Assembly: GCA_013339895.1 (NCBI GenBank) | Contig: JABACO010000009.1 | Span: 6,221,658 to 6,285,657 of the forward strand | Direction: 5' to 3' | DNA: 64,000 bases | Source: Ephydatia muelleri | Taxonomy: Eukaryota; Porifera; Demospongiae; Spongillida; Spongillidae | In this document: positions 10,976 through 22,704 of the stretch, piece after piece | Layout of the letters: each line of letters starts with the position of its first letter | How positions within the stretch are numbered: the stretch's first letter is position 1 | The notes under the pieces: model-generated | The model's input: the letters and a program-made list of their open reading frames with translations, nothing else | What the model was told of the DNA's origin: nothing | Database searches by the model: none | Made by a program: the position numbers and the translations under genes

Positions 10976-12975
10976 CCTTCATCCCACCCTCCCCAACCCA
11001 GCACATTTCACAACATCACAACACACTAACACACTACTAAAGAAGGTTCTGTTCATAGCATACTATCAGCAATGCCTGGCCTAAACACCTGTGATAAAAA
11101 TTAATGAATACATCAGTTAGGAAGAAAATCAAATGGATTCTCACCTAACTATTCGAACAGTCCAGATCCACACAGACAAAATGAGCATCACTGCTGTAGA
11201 GTGCTGTAGAGTGAAGAATCCATTGTTAATGAATACACTGTAGAATAACATTTTATACTGTTTCAGCAAATTTACCATGATAGCTACATTATATTAAATA
11301 TCTATAATAGATGACAGTGGTGCACATTTGAAATCTAGAATGTCTCCAATTGCTTTGAATAGCCAGTGGAGTATTAAGTACTTAAAAGGTCCATGAGAAA
11401 TGCATATTGGTGTTCATACGTAGCTACGTTTTGGGGCAAAGTAAGGGGCAGACTGGCTAGTGTACGTTGACCCTGATGACCAGAGACAGTGTGACCCTAC
11501 AAATCCACATAACAGAAAAGCTTTATATTAATACTAAAAGGGCCGTGTACGTTCAAGCAGATGAATGTACACATAACCAGTTCTAGCCTGTGTAATTATA
11601 TATTCTACCTTATTCCATCCTCGCGCGACCAGTTTCCAGCAGGGTAACACACTTTGGTTAAAAGGTAGCCTTGCAGCATTTTCCTGTAGAAAGAAAACGA
11701 GTGAGGATTGGAACAAAAGAAAACACATTAGTGTGCACGCGACCACAAAGGATACTTAGTACATGCAGCTAGCATAGACCAAAATATAAGTCATAATTCC
11801 GTCCTCTGACCTGAAATTATGTTCGGATAGGCATCTGCTTTCAGTAGTTTTTGCTGACTACTACAGTGGCCTTGTGCAATTACAACAATTGAAGTTTGCG
11901 ACACTCAGCAAAAATGCTCAGCTAATTTATTTCGTTCCCGCTAAGTTTCAACCGCACGTGGCGCGAAAAGGAAATTTTTTGAAATTATTGCGCAATAAAA
12001 AGAATTTTTGCGCTTTGGTCAGTTGAATATTGGCCATAAAAGGGTGCGCATGTGCATTAATACGTTAGCTGGGCGACGAAAGCCACGCTCCCCCCCCCCT
12101 CCCCTCCGCCCCCCCTCCTCCCTACCCCCCTTTTCGTCTAAAAAATTTTTTTTTTTCAAACTGTCATTTATGACATTTTGGATCTGTAAATCGTATGCAT
12201 GTAATCTAACTTCACGTTATAGCTGTATTCAAATATATACTCCCTCCCCATGCTCCCAGTACAGCACTACCCCATAAGCACACATAGGTATAGCATCATT
12301 GTGCACGCCTGCAAAACACAAGGAACAAACAAAACACACACACAAGTTCAATAGCATTACAACCCATCAATAACATGGAGCGAGGGTCAGCAAAGCAACA
12401 CATATATTTAGAGGGGTGGACCCCACACACCCTCAAGGGAAAAACCTGATGCGCAGATAAAAAACCCTTTGGGAAAAATTCTGCACTTAGGAAAAGCCTT
12501 TAATCAAGCACGCTCCCTAAACACCTAATCACTATCACAGTCAACTTCTTCCTCCACATCATGATCTGATAGGCTGTCAAGGAAACCTCAACTGAGATGA
12601 GAACTGTTCTGCAGGGACAAAGAACACCCACAAAAACACCAACAAACACCAACAAACAACAAAAGAACACACACAACAACACCAACAGAAAAGTTTGCAG
12701 CACATGCATGACACTTAGACTGAGCCAAAAGCCCCGCTCATACCTATTTAAACCCCTCACCACGTGGCCATCATGTGCCGTACAACCAATCACATATGGA
12801 GGGAGCATAGTTTCTGTCTAATTCACTGTGTTCAACCGACAGAAACGTATATATTCTTAATTTTTGCTTGCCGGAAGGAAAGATGTCAGCCTCCCATGCA
12901 CCCCCTCCACTTTTAATATCATTCCGTGGTGCAATGCCTACTCCTAAGCGTGTTGTAATTGTACTATAGCAACGT
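10976..12975. other. Intergenic stretch between the two C-poor repeats
   Basis: Unique sequence of ordinary composition with a C-rich patch and T-run at 12090-12155. A minus-strand block at 11580-11690 reads as a short hydrophilic peptide with an acceptor-like end, but I could not tie it to a gene. Confidence 0.4.
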
Positions 12976-13270
12976 ATGGGAATAACATATCTACACTCCC
13001 CCTGCCACATTCCTCTCTCACACACATCACACCACATCCCTCTCCTTACCATCCCATCTCCACACTTCCCACCAACTTCACACTCTCTCATCATCTTCTC
13101 CTTACCTCCCGCTTCCTTACTTCCCCTCTTTTCTCCAACCCCACACTCTCCTATCATCACAATGTATCTTCTCTCTCTTCTCCTTGCCCATCTACCCTTA
13201 GTTTACCCACACCCTCCTTACATTTACTTACTCTCCTCTTTTCCATCTTCTCATTCCTCCTCTGCTGACG
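12976..13270 (-). repeat. Inverted arm of the C-poor repeat, copy B
   Basis: The plus strand here is C/T-rich and G-poor. Its reverse complement matches the GA arm further right: AGAAGATGG, AGAGGAGAGT, GGGTAGA and GGGCAAGG occur in the same order at about 14435-14500. The arm and its partner face each other across the TG tract and GA arm, giving copy B a foldback layout. Confidence 0.65.
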
Positions 13271-13275
13271 GGTGA

Positions 13276-13468
13276 GGTGCATGTGTGTGTGTGTGCGCAT
13301 GTGTGTGTATGTATATGCATGTGCATATGCATGTGTGTATGCGTGTGTGTGTGTGTGTGTGTGTGTGCACACATGTGTGTACATGCATATGGTGTATGTA
13401 CATTTATATGCTTGTGTGTATGTATATGCGTGTGTGTGTGTGTGTGTTGTGTGCATGTGTGCATATGT
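13276..13468 (+). repeat. (TG)n-rich tract of copy B
   Basis: A short relative of the large satellite, with TGTGTG, ATGCATG and TATATG variants. It sits in the same position immediately left of the GA-rich arm as the 3.9-kb satellite does in copy A. Confidence 0.9.
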
Positions 13469-15010
13469 GAAGAGAGAAGTTGATGTGAGGTGGGTGAGGT
13501 GATTGTGGAGTAAGTAAGGAGTTATGGTGAGGGATGTAGGAGAAGGGAGGTCAGTAAGGAGAGGAGGTGGTGGTGAGATTGAGGATGAGGTAAAGAATGG
13601 AGGCATGCAAGCAGGAGAGTAAGGAGATGTGGGCAAGTTTAAATGGGTGGAGGAGAAGGAAGATCGATGGGGAGTGTGAAGGTGGAGAGAGGTTAATGAG
13701 GTACTGAGGTGGGTTCAGAGGAGGCGATTGTGGGTGTGGGAGAGAGGTAAGTTGAGGAGAGATGGTGAAACAGGAGGAGGAAGTGGGTGATGGAGGGGAG
13801 GTGACTGATATGGGAGTGAGTGGAAGGATGGAGGAGAGGGGAGAGTTGAGTGAAGAGATTAAAGTGGAGAGGTGTAGATGAGGTTATATAAGGGAGTAGA
13901 GGAAGTGGGTGGGAATAGGACCGGAGGGAAGAGAGGTGTGCCTGAAGAGAAAGACATGGTAGGAGAGATGGGAAGTAGTGGGTAACGGGAGGAGGTGGGT
14001 GAGGAGAGGGGCAGGTGGTGGGGAGGTAAAAGGTGAAGAGGAGGGGAAGATGTGGTAAGGTTAAAGAGGTGTGTTAAAAGGTGGAGAGCAGGGGAAGACG
14101 TAAAGAGGTGTGTGGGATGGTAGGATAGCGATGTGGTAGGGGTGAGGTGAGGAGGAGGGTGTAGGTGCATGGGAGGTAGAAGAGATGAAATAAGGGAGGT
14201 GAGGAAGGTGGGTGGGGAAAGAGGAGACATATGGGGATGAGGAGAGAGAAATTGGTGAAGGAGTGAGGAAGCAAGTGAAGGCGATGCGTGTTTGGGGAAA
14301 GAGGTAAGGTAAAAGATGGGAGGTGAGGATTGTGATGAGAAAAGGAGAGCTAAGGGCTTAAGGGAGAGAGAGAATGCAAAGAGGGTGGTGTGCAATTGAA
14401 TGTGGAGAGGAAGGATAGAGAGGGGAGATGAGAAGATGGACAAGAGGAGAGTGGGTAATATGTATAGAGGTGTGGTGAACAGAGGGTAGACGGGCAAGGT
14501 GAAGCAGGGAGTTAAGGAGATCATGATGAGAGTGAGGTGGGTGGAGTGTGGAGATGGGAGGCAGATAAGTGGTGAGAAGAGAGGAAGTGGGTAATGAGAG
14601 GGGTGTGGGTGGGAGGGTGAGGAATGTGGTGTGTGAAAAGGGAAGGTGGAGAGGAGAGTGCTGCAGACATGTTTGGAGGGGGAGGTGTGTGGACAGGGGT
14701 GAGGTGTAGTAGAAGAGGTGAGTTTGGAGAGAGATACGGGTGGGACAAGGAAAGGAGTATGTTAGGAGAGGTGGGTGAGCAGGTAGAGGGAGGTGTGAGG
14801 AGCAAGAGTAAGAAGGTAAGTAAGGAATTGGGTAGGAGAGGTGAGTACGGAGAGGAGGCAGGAGAAAAGGTGTGTGAGGAGGGAAGTAAGGAGATGTGGG
14901 TAAGGCTAATAAAGCAGGTAAGGTAAAAAGTGTGGAGTGTAGTAAGTGCAAAGAGATGGGTAAGGGAGTAGAGGCTGGGGAGGAGGAAGGATGTGGTGAG
15001 GTGTGTGAGG
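13469..15010 (+). repeat. C-depleted GA/GT-rich dispersed repeat, copy B
   Basis: Collinear with copy A, with internal insertions (for example about 14050-14500). It starts GAAGAGAGAAGTTGATGTGA. The strongest similarity is in the last 200 bases, including GAGAGATACGGGTGGGACAA. No coding capacity is supported. Confidence 0.85.
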
Positions 15011-16547
15011 AGAATGAAGGTATCTGAGAGTGGAAGGTGTAAATGAGATACTATAGGACAGGTGAGGCAAACTAGTTATTGAATTATAGTATAGTGCATT
15101 TATCCATATACATAATACTGTATTATCTAAGTGACAGATGCACTGTGCGTCAAGGTCTACAATAGCCTTGCAACCTCTACATGTCCATGCACACTGAGGC
15201 CAAGATTCTCTGCACCATTATACATCACAAGTACACTCTATGCCCATCATGCAATAATGTAAGAAGGATTGAGATGTGTTAACTTTATGGTTTTCGGGAT
15301 ATCGCAATTTTCTTGCACACGTTGCTCAACCTGTAAATGAAGGTCAGGAAGTTGTTTAGAGGGGCAAAGATGCAAGTACAACCGACATTTTGATTGAAAA
15401 GTGAGGAGCTACTGATAAGCCTGCTGCACTAGATCTGTCTGTTTAGTTTTTGCTTAAAACAAGAAGCGAGTGCAAAAGCAGGCTTAACAGCTGTGGCCAC
15501 TGACAGCAAAAAAAAAATACCCTAAATGTTCAAATTTGGGCTGGCCTTCCTTTGGTGCTTAGGTGACACTAGCCATACAAACTTTTTCCCACCTGGCTTC
15601 CCAGCTTGCCTTGCAGGTGTGCTGTTCCAAGTCATTGTGTCCTTCACAACTTGTAAAAAATATATAATAATAATAAATTTATACCCTCCGATACTAGAAC
15701 ATTAATTATAACCTCCGATACTAGAACATTAATTATACCCTCCAATGCTAGAACATTAATTTAGCCTCCGATGCTAGAACATTAATTTCTTGCTTGTGCA
15801 AGTGCAGTTGTTACATATTGAAACCTTGCATTAGTGTCTATTCATATTGTGCTTTATTGTGTCTGGTATATTTATGTCAGTTTGTTTCCCTCTGTTTTTA
15901 TTATCTACAGCTGGTTTCTATGCATTATCTATACTGTACTACATGTATCATGTAATTTATTAAAACATCTTTTCACATGCAGTCACATCATACAATTACA
16001 TGTGTAGTAATTCATTCCATGTGCCATTTCTATACCATTCATATTTGCCTTCATTTATTTGCAGGTCCATATGCATGACTCTTTCATTAACTACATGCAT
16101 TGGTGCACATGCTGTTGCCAGTCAGTTGTGAGAATACATGATGCCACACACATATAAGGAAACGATTTTTAAATCTGGTACAGCCTGATGGTGCATGTGT
16201 GATGTTATTATTTCCCATGTCTAGTTGGATGCTAACAAGACCAAATGATGGGGCTGTAATTCAGAAAGTTTCTGCCAATATTGTGGCAATAATTGACTAC
16301 TGTCTTATAAACACTCTATACATGTACAAATGTTTTGTAATCATGCATAATCTGATAACTTGCCATGCACACATTTTGCATCTTGTTTTGGCTAGATACA
16401 ATTTACAATATTGATTGTGAAAAAAGCTGCTACTCAAAACCTGCACACCTTCACACGATTGACTATTATGATGTTTGTGATTTCTCTACAGTACACATGA
16501 AAACTAATTTCAATCTTTCCTTGTCTTATGCACCACATAATTCTAAG
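15010..16547. other. Intergenic, with one short tandem repeat
   Basis: AT-rich unique sequence downstream of the beta-helix/TM gene. Apart from the tandem repeat at 15685-15791, no gene or RNA was recognised; short plus-strand ORFs near 16199 and 16365 have no supporting features. Confidence 0.5.
15685..15791 (+). repeat. 27-bp tandem repeat, four copies
   Basis: Four adjacent copies of a unit containing CCTCCGATACTAGAACATTA, with small changes (CCAATGC, CCGATGC) in the last two. There are no spacers, so this is not a CRISPR array. Confidence 0.9.
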
Positions 16548-19500
16548 CTATGAAACTGAATCATCATTAAATAAAAAAGGTTCTCTTGGGGTAAAATATA
16601 ATGTAGCTTTATCTTGAGATGTACCTCCAGATGGCTTCATGACATAATATTTTTTACGAGGTATACCTGTTTTTTGCTTGCTCCATATATGGGTAACTAG
16701 AGTATATATTCCAAGCACCACAGCATAAATGATTGGCATTAGCACAAAGATGTGAACAAGAAATACGTGAAAGTTGCGGCTGTCATCATTTTGGCCAAAG
16801 AGGGTGTAAGCCGTACCGCCAAACAGCAAACTCACGGCAACAAGGTTTGATAGCAGTACTGTGTCAAGGATGTTAAGCCACTTCTCCTTATAAGGCTGTA
16901 CCATTGCATGGATGATGACTGCTATGATCGAGACCCACTGGTATATATATATGGCACCATAAACTTTTAGATTGGGAAATAGCGAGATCAGGTAAATGAG
17001 CTCCCTTACAATCAAGTAAAAACCTGCAAAACAGCGATACTCATCCTTGTAGCAACCTTGAAATTCATCTAAGATGGGTTTAATCTTGCCCATTTTCATG
17101 TAGTTGCATTTTGACAGCCATGGGGCCACAAATAAGAACAGTGAAAGTGGGACATTGATCAACAAAACAAAAAGAGCAATGATAGCATATGGAAGGTGAC
17201 TTATAAAATCCAAATACTTTGTCGCTGGTTGGATGCTAACGTACACAGCATCAGAGTTAGAGTAAATCACTGGTCTGAGGACAGTGATGGATGTCTCAAC
17301 AAGAGAAGTGTGAGAGAGGAGTACGAGAAGACACACAGCTTGACTTGTTGATTTTAGATTTGCAATGCATTTAAAATAGTGTGCCATAAAGATGATTGTA
17401 AAAACAAATATCAGAAAGAACAGTGGATGAATGTAGTTCAGGGCTACAATCTCTATTGGGAGCATACCTTTTGACAAACATAGATCAATGGAGCCAAGAA
17501 AACGAGGCTGAAGGACAATTCCAGTGATTAAATCAACAGATACTTGTAAGAAGGCTGTTGGATAATTGTTGCCAACAAAATAATTAATGATGCTGAAGTA
17601 GTAGAGTACACAGTAGAGACGACCAGATCCCACACGAAACTTGAATTTGAGTGCAAATAGTATAACTCCTGTCAAGATGGCCCAGTACAGAAACATGAGA
17701 AACACCAGTAGAGTTTTGTACCCAGAACTGCACCTGCTATCATCAACACACTTGATACCGGCATATGTGAATGAGTTTCCATCTGTACAGTATGAGCAAA
17801 ATGCTCCTCCCCTGTTATTGGCACAGATGTCATTCTCTGTTGCAGGCAATTTGCAATAGCCTGAAATGAATGGACACTTTGCATTTTCAGGACACAAGCC
17901 ATTTCCATTGTAGCTACAAAACCCTCGAGGACACACATCTTCTTCATAGACAATACTTCCATCAGGTGTTTGAAACTTGCCATACCAATATCCATATTTT
18001 ATGCAACATACATTATCTTCACACTGCACTGCACTGTTAGATTTGCATTGACACACCTTCAGTGTTTCATTGTAGGGACAACCGAATGGACATTGTGACA
18101 TATTGAAGACAATTCTTGTGACAGTTAAAGGCTGTTGATCTGAGTGAACAATGAGTTCTGCAGTGTACATGCTATTGTCAATCCCACTGTTCTGTGGTCC
18201 TGTCACATAAAATTCAGTGGATGATTGTGAGCTTAGTTGAATTGCCTTATTGCCACCTAGAGAAATATTATTGTAGTCAATTAATGCTAGTACAGTTCCA
18301 ATAATGGACTGATTGAAGATAGTTGAGGAGTATGCACATAATTTTAGTGCTTGACCCACCCAAATATTTGTGGAAGTTTGATTATACAGGTATATTCTGT
18401 TTGGAGAGTTGGACACTTGCTCTGCTGCATTTGACCCCAGAAAATCATATATAAGTGAATTTGTAAAAGGAGGGTTATCTCCTTCCCTGATACAGCTCTC
18501 TGGATTGCTGATGTAGATAGATGGTCCACCACTTAGTGCACTGTTGTTTACAAACCGAACATTTACTTCCCAGTTATTGATTAAGACAGAATTATCTTCA
18601 TATCGTATGATACAATACCACCATTCTCCGGAGGTACCAGGGAGAGGAAACTCCTGATACACACCACCTCCATATTGCAATGCATGGTTACTCTCAAAAT
18701 GAAGCTGCAGTCCTCGAGTAAATTTCATCCACGATACACCAGATAGATAAACTGCAGCTCCATTGATTGCATAGTTGTATGCAAACTTCACATCACCCTG
18801 AAGTGTGACAAATGATGAAGACAAGAATAGGGCAGTCCCGAAATTTTGATTGAACAGTGTATTGCTCATAACTATGGTGGATGATTCCAAATACACAGTC
18901 CCCAATCCCACCACTGATGATGTGGAGGAGGAAGGGGAGAGTCCTGATATGATGTTAGATGTGAGATTGGACTGATCCATGCTAGCTGCAAGTGGGTACC
19001 TTCCATTATCTCCACTCCAAGTAACAATACTGAGTGCAGATCCTCCACGATATGCCATGTTCGCGATGAATGAGCTTTGCGTGATTGTAAGAGAGTTACG
19101 CTGCAGCGGGTACACTTGATAACCATTAAAGCACGCCATGGCACCCCCCAGTGAAGCGGAATTGCTAATGAATGAGGCTGAAACTGTGATGCTGTTGTTT
19201 TCAGGTCCATCAGAGCTGGAAAGAACCAGTAGCACACCTCCCCCAGCCTGATCTGCAGAGTTGAAACTGAATTGCGAACTTTGTGAGATTCGGACTTGAT
19301 TTGAGGTGGCATTATTAGCCACTATGATTGCCAATCCAGCACCAAATAACGCACTGTTATTCTTAAATGTACAATCGACGACCGAGACAGTATTGTTTGA
19401 ACTATTTCCACCAATGATTATGGCCGCACCCCCTCCAAAGCCACCATGTAAATTAGTCGGGTAATCCGAGAGTGACGAATGAAGATACGGATTGGAGTTT

Positions 19501-20231
19501 AACAAGAATAAACTATCTTCCATCACGATGAATGCGTTGGAGTTGTGCTGACTTAAACAAAATCCGCAACAAGTGTTATAGTTAACACAACCAAATTGAA
19601 TATACACCCCCTGACTCTGCACATTGCAGCTTGGTCCTAGGCATCCGACCACCGTATTGTTGACAAACGAACAGTTCTGTATTTTAATCCTCCCTCCAAC
19701 GTTATACAAGGACAGGCCTGTGCCATAGCTTGAGGTGAATGTACTGCCTTTGATGGAGATATCCATGGATTCGATGAAGACTATACCCGACGATCCTTCC
19801 CCTTCCCCGTATGATGAAAATGTAGGGTGAAGGATTGAACACTGGTACCAGTAGAGACCCACGATCTGGACGTCTCTAACCGCTTGAAATCTCAGCCCCG
19901 CTCCGTTTGAGCACAGTACCTTCTGATTGGTCACACCAGCCTCTAGAGTAAGTCCGTAAACGTTTGCGACGTTAATGGGAGCATTCACTGTCAACGGTCC
20001 GCTGCAGTTGATGCTGATGTAGGTACAGTTGGTCACGTTCCTCAACGCGTACTCCAGAGTCTTGCACGCATATGTACCATTTAGGCAGCTTGATGTGTCG
20101 GCCGAAAAGGACTCATCGTCGGAAACGCTGATATATGTGTATTTCATACACACATCAACACCAAAAACGTGGGGGAAGACGTGTAACAGCAGTAGCATAA
20201 GCAACTGAGCTTCGATCCAAGTGGTATGCAT
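16548..20231 (-). CDS. Intronless 1,227-residue secreted-type beta-helix protein with C-terminal multi-TM domain
   Basis: I place the start at the ATG at 20231 because a hydrophobic signal peptide follows (residues 1-24); the open frame further upstream starts only with GTG. Residues about 60-600 are rich in short repeats with Asn-Asn-Ser, Gly-Gly and SxFxxN patterns, which suggests a right-handed parallel beta-helix (pectin-lyase-like or Pmp-like), with many N-glycosylation sequons. Residues 710-835 form a Cys-rich module. About nine hydrophobic segments occupy 840-1180, followed by a 47-residue polar tail. A motif QPYKEKWLNILD sits before the last two to three segments. The frame is intact over 3.7 kb without introns. 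The likely role is a cell-surface receptor or transporter-like protein; no function is known to me. A rearranged paralogue lies head-to-head at 20885. Confidence 0.85.
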   Translation of the reverse strand: MHTTWIEAQLLMLLLLHVFPHVFGVDVCMKYTYISVSDDESFSADTSSCLNGTYACKTLEYALRNVTNCTYISINCSGPLTVNAPINVANVYGLTLEAGVTNQKVLCSNGAGLRFQAVRDVQIVGLYWYQCSILHPTFSSYGEGEGSSGIVFIESMDISIKGSTFTSSYGTGLSLYNVGGRIKIQNCSFVNNTVVGCLGPSCNVQSQGVYIQFGCVNYNTCCGFCLSQHNSNAFIVMEDSLFLLNSNPYLHSSLSDYPTNLHGGFGGGAAIIIGGNSSNNTVSVVDCTFKNNSALFGAGLAIIVANNATSNQVRISQSSQFSFNSADQAGGGVLLVLSSSDGPENNSITVSASFISNSASLGGAMACFNGYQVYPLQRNSLTITQSSFIANMAYRGGSALSIVTWSGDNGRYPLAASMDQSNLTSNIISGLSPSSSTSSVVGLGTVYLESSTIVMSNTLFNQNFGTALFLSSSFVTLQGDVKFAYNYAINGAAVYLSGVSWMKFTRGLQLHFESNHALQYGGGVYQEFPLPGTSGEWWYCIIRYEDNSVLINNWEVNVRFVNNSALSGGPSIYISNPESCIREGDNPPFTNSLIYDFLGSNAAEQVSNSPNRIYLYNQTSTNIWVGQALKLCAYSSTIFNQSIIGTVLALIDYNNISLGGNKAIQLSSQSSTEFYVTGPQNSGIDNSMYTAELIVHSDQQPLTVTRIVFNMSQCPFGCPYNETLKVCQCKSNSAVQCEDNVCCIKYGYWYGKFQTPDGSIVYEEDVCPRGFCSYNGNGLCPENAKCPFISGYCKLPATENDICANNRGGAFCSYCTDGNSFTYAGIKCVDDSRCSSGYKTLLVFLMFLYWAILTGVILFALKFKFRVGSGRLYCVLYYFSIINYFVGNNYPTAFLQVSVDLITGIVLQPRFLGSIDLCLSKGMLPIEIVALNYIHPLFFLIFVFTIIFMAHYFKCIANLKSTSQAVCLLVLLSHTSLVETSITVLRPVIYSNSDAVYVSIQPATKYLDFISHLPYAIIALFVLLINVPLSLFLFVAPWLSKCNYMKMGKIKPILDEFQGCYKDEYRCFAGFYLIVRELIYLISLFPNLKVYGAIYIYQWVSIIAVIIHAMVQPYKEKWLNILDTVLLSNLVAVSLLFGGTAYTLFGQNDDSRNFHVFLVHIFVLMPIIYAVVLGIYTLVTHIWSKQKTGIPRKKYYVMKPSGGTSQDKATLYFTPREPFLFNDDSVS

Positions 20232-20884
20232 TTTGTAGCAACCTTTTGCCAGCGAATTTAAAGCCTTTTTCAAATCGCGTATCCCATCTACTGTCAAATA
20301 TTTTAATGACGACAATTTATATAGTGATGGAGGTGGGATGGTCACATGTGTCTGCTGAAGTATTTATTGCTTCTGTTTTTGATGCACCTATACCTATAGC
20401 TGAAACAACGTCTATTGTTGAAATGACCACTTTTCCGTGCAATTGTAGATGACATTAGCAGCACATATTGCCTTGATTTCTATTCTCTACCAACTGTAAC
20501 TGTACAGCATGACACCAAACATCTTGAAAGGAACCTAGCATGCATGAATTTATGTATGTAAGACTGCTATATGTTTAGGTACCATGTATCAGTTTGATAT
20601 ACATGTTTAAGATTTTCACCCTCTTGGTATGTTCCCTTCTGAAAATACGCTGGTTAAAATAATAATTAAACAATTGAAACTTAGATCTTTGTGTCATCAC
20701 TGGTCTTCTGTTTTCATTGCTAGGATATCTGTGCTGTTAATAGCACCATATTCTTTTGAGCCAAGGATCAGTGGACACTGTGAGTGCATGCTGCATACAT
20801 GTCTTACTGGACGAAAAAGAGAGGTCATGGCAACGAGCGTAGTGAGACATTTTCTGATTTTGCAGTACATGGGCTTCATTATTT

Positions 20885-22142
20885 TGGTGCAGGCTTGGTA
20901 ATTGCAGAGGCTGATTATGCTGCCTCAAATCAAGTCCTCATCTCACAAAGTTCCCAATCCAATTGTAACTCTGCTATTTGAATGGGAGAAGGGATATGGC
21001 TGGTCCTTTCCACCTATGCTAGACCTGCAAACACCAGCATCACAATTTCAGCCTCATTCATGAGCAATTCTGCTTCACTGGGAGGAGCCATGCATTGGAT
21101 ACTTTAATTTTTATCAGTCTGCAGCGTAACTCCCTTACAATTACGCAAAGCTCATTCATCGCAAAATGCAACGGGCACATTGTGGATAATTTTTACTCCA
21201 GTATTGTGGAGAGAATAGAGTGTCTAGCCACTAGCAGCAAGCCGCATGTGTCAGTCCAATGTCATACCAACACGCTTGCCTTCTTGCTATTGATTAAGAC
21301 AGAATATTGTCTTTGTATCATATAATACAATACCACCATTCTTCAGAGAGGGGAAACTCCTAATACACACCACCTCCATATTGCAATCCATTCTTTCTCT
21401 TGAAATGAAGCTGCAGTTCCTATATTTCATCCATGATATGCCAACGAGTCCATTGCAGCTCAGATGTATACGAACTCCACATCAGCGTGACATGTAACAA
21501 ATGATGAAGACAAGAATAAAGCAGTCCCAATGTTCCAATCAGACATATACAATAGGGTGGATAACTCTAAATACACAGTCCCTTATCTCACTACCGATGA
21601 GGGTAAAGAGGGGAGTTAATTTCACAACAGTGCACTAAATGGTGGACCATCTACCTAGCCCCAGCAATCCAGTAAGCATATCAATAAAGCCTCTGCAAAT
21701 ATTTTGGGGAGGGAGTGAGGGACTAGTATGACAATGGCACCCGTACTCTTCAACTAACTTCAAACGGTTTGTGAGTTTGTGACTGCAAAGGAGATTGCGA
21801 CACATTGAAGACAATTCTTGTGAGAGGTAAAGGCTGTTGATCTGAATGAACAATGAGCTCTGCAGCTATTGTCAATCTCCCTGATATGTGGTCCTGTCAC
21901 ATAAAAGTCAGTGGATGATTGCGAGTTCACTTAAATTCCCTAATTGCTCTTAGAGATATATTCTTGTAATCTACTGCTGTTAAAATGCAGTTCAATTGTC
22001 CCTACAATATAACACTGAAGGTGTGTCAATGCAAATGAAATTGTGCAGGGCAGTGTGAAGATAATATCCATTGCATAAAATGCGGATTATTGTATGACAA
22101 GTTTCAAATGGCAAGTGGAATTGCTGTCTATTAAAATACAGA
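20885..22142 (+). pseudogene. Rearranged pseudogene of the beta-helix/TM gene with two in-place inversions
   Basis: Blocks match the intact neighbour in collinear order along the plus strand but alternate in orientation. 20885-21170 (plus) equals residues about 295-390. 21288-21610 (minus) equals about 444-552. 21625-21680 (plus) equals about 562-578. 21775-21993 (minus) equals about 645-716. 21994-22142 (plus) equals about 717-762. Examples of matching words are NQVLISQSSQ, SASFMSNSASLGGAM, GTALFLSSSFVT, AELIVHSDQQPL and TLKVCQCK. Stops and indels are frequent, and the N-terminal 290 residues and the membrane domain are missing. It is non-functional. Confidence 0.85.
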
Positions 22143-22166
22143 TTTCACTTGTATGATATTTAAGGC

Positions 22167-22210
22167 AGTGGTGAGCTATTGAGCAATGTACGTGGACTTA
22201 GCTCACCACT
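22167..22210. repeat. 12-bp perfect inverted repeat
   Basis: AGTGGTGAGCTA at 22167-22178 pairs with TAGCTCACCACT at 22199-22210 across a 20-base loop, just past the pseudogene end. Its role is unknown; it may be a small foldback remnant. Confidence 0.7.
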
Positions 22211-22704
22211 GTGGCATCAGCCGTGTTTGCATTCTTTGAAGGGAAACTAAAGTGTAAGAATGTGGCTGTGTGCAGCAGTCCTGTGGTTGTGCAATACGTA
22301 TAATGAAGTACAGCCACTGATAATTGCAAATATATTCAGCGAAGAGCATTTACTTTTTCTATATGACCATTCCAGTGCAAACTTCAGACACTGTAGAGGG
22401 ATTGCTGAGGTTCTCTTATGGCGCAGAGAGATTAAACAATGTTATAATTTTGCATACTAGAAATGATGGGTGAAATCAGCCTGCATGGAATAGATTTCTC
22501 AAACCTTTTGTACAGCAAATGATAGATGTATCAAGTAGTTTTGAACCAAACAAGTGGAAGCAATGATTGTAGTGTGTGCCAAATACCTATGTGATTCCCC
22601 ACCTGCCGTACAAATACCAACGATTCTAATAATAGAGCATCATGCGCATGCGCATCCTAATAATAGTTCTACTACTACATCTTCCCTTTCACTGTAATGT
22701 CTGT

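Noticed and set aside
12500-12808. Hydrophobic 102-codon minus-strand ORF, possible membrane protein
   Set aside because: Hydrophobicity comes from an AAC/AAAC-rich simple stretch; no other support.
20232-20345. N-terminal extension of the beta-helix/TM protein to position 20345
   Set aside because: The upstream frame opens with GTG and would bury the signal peptide; the ATG at 20231 is the natural start.
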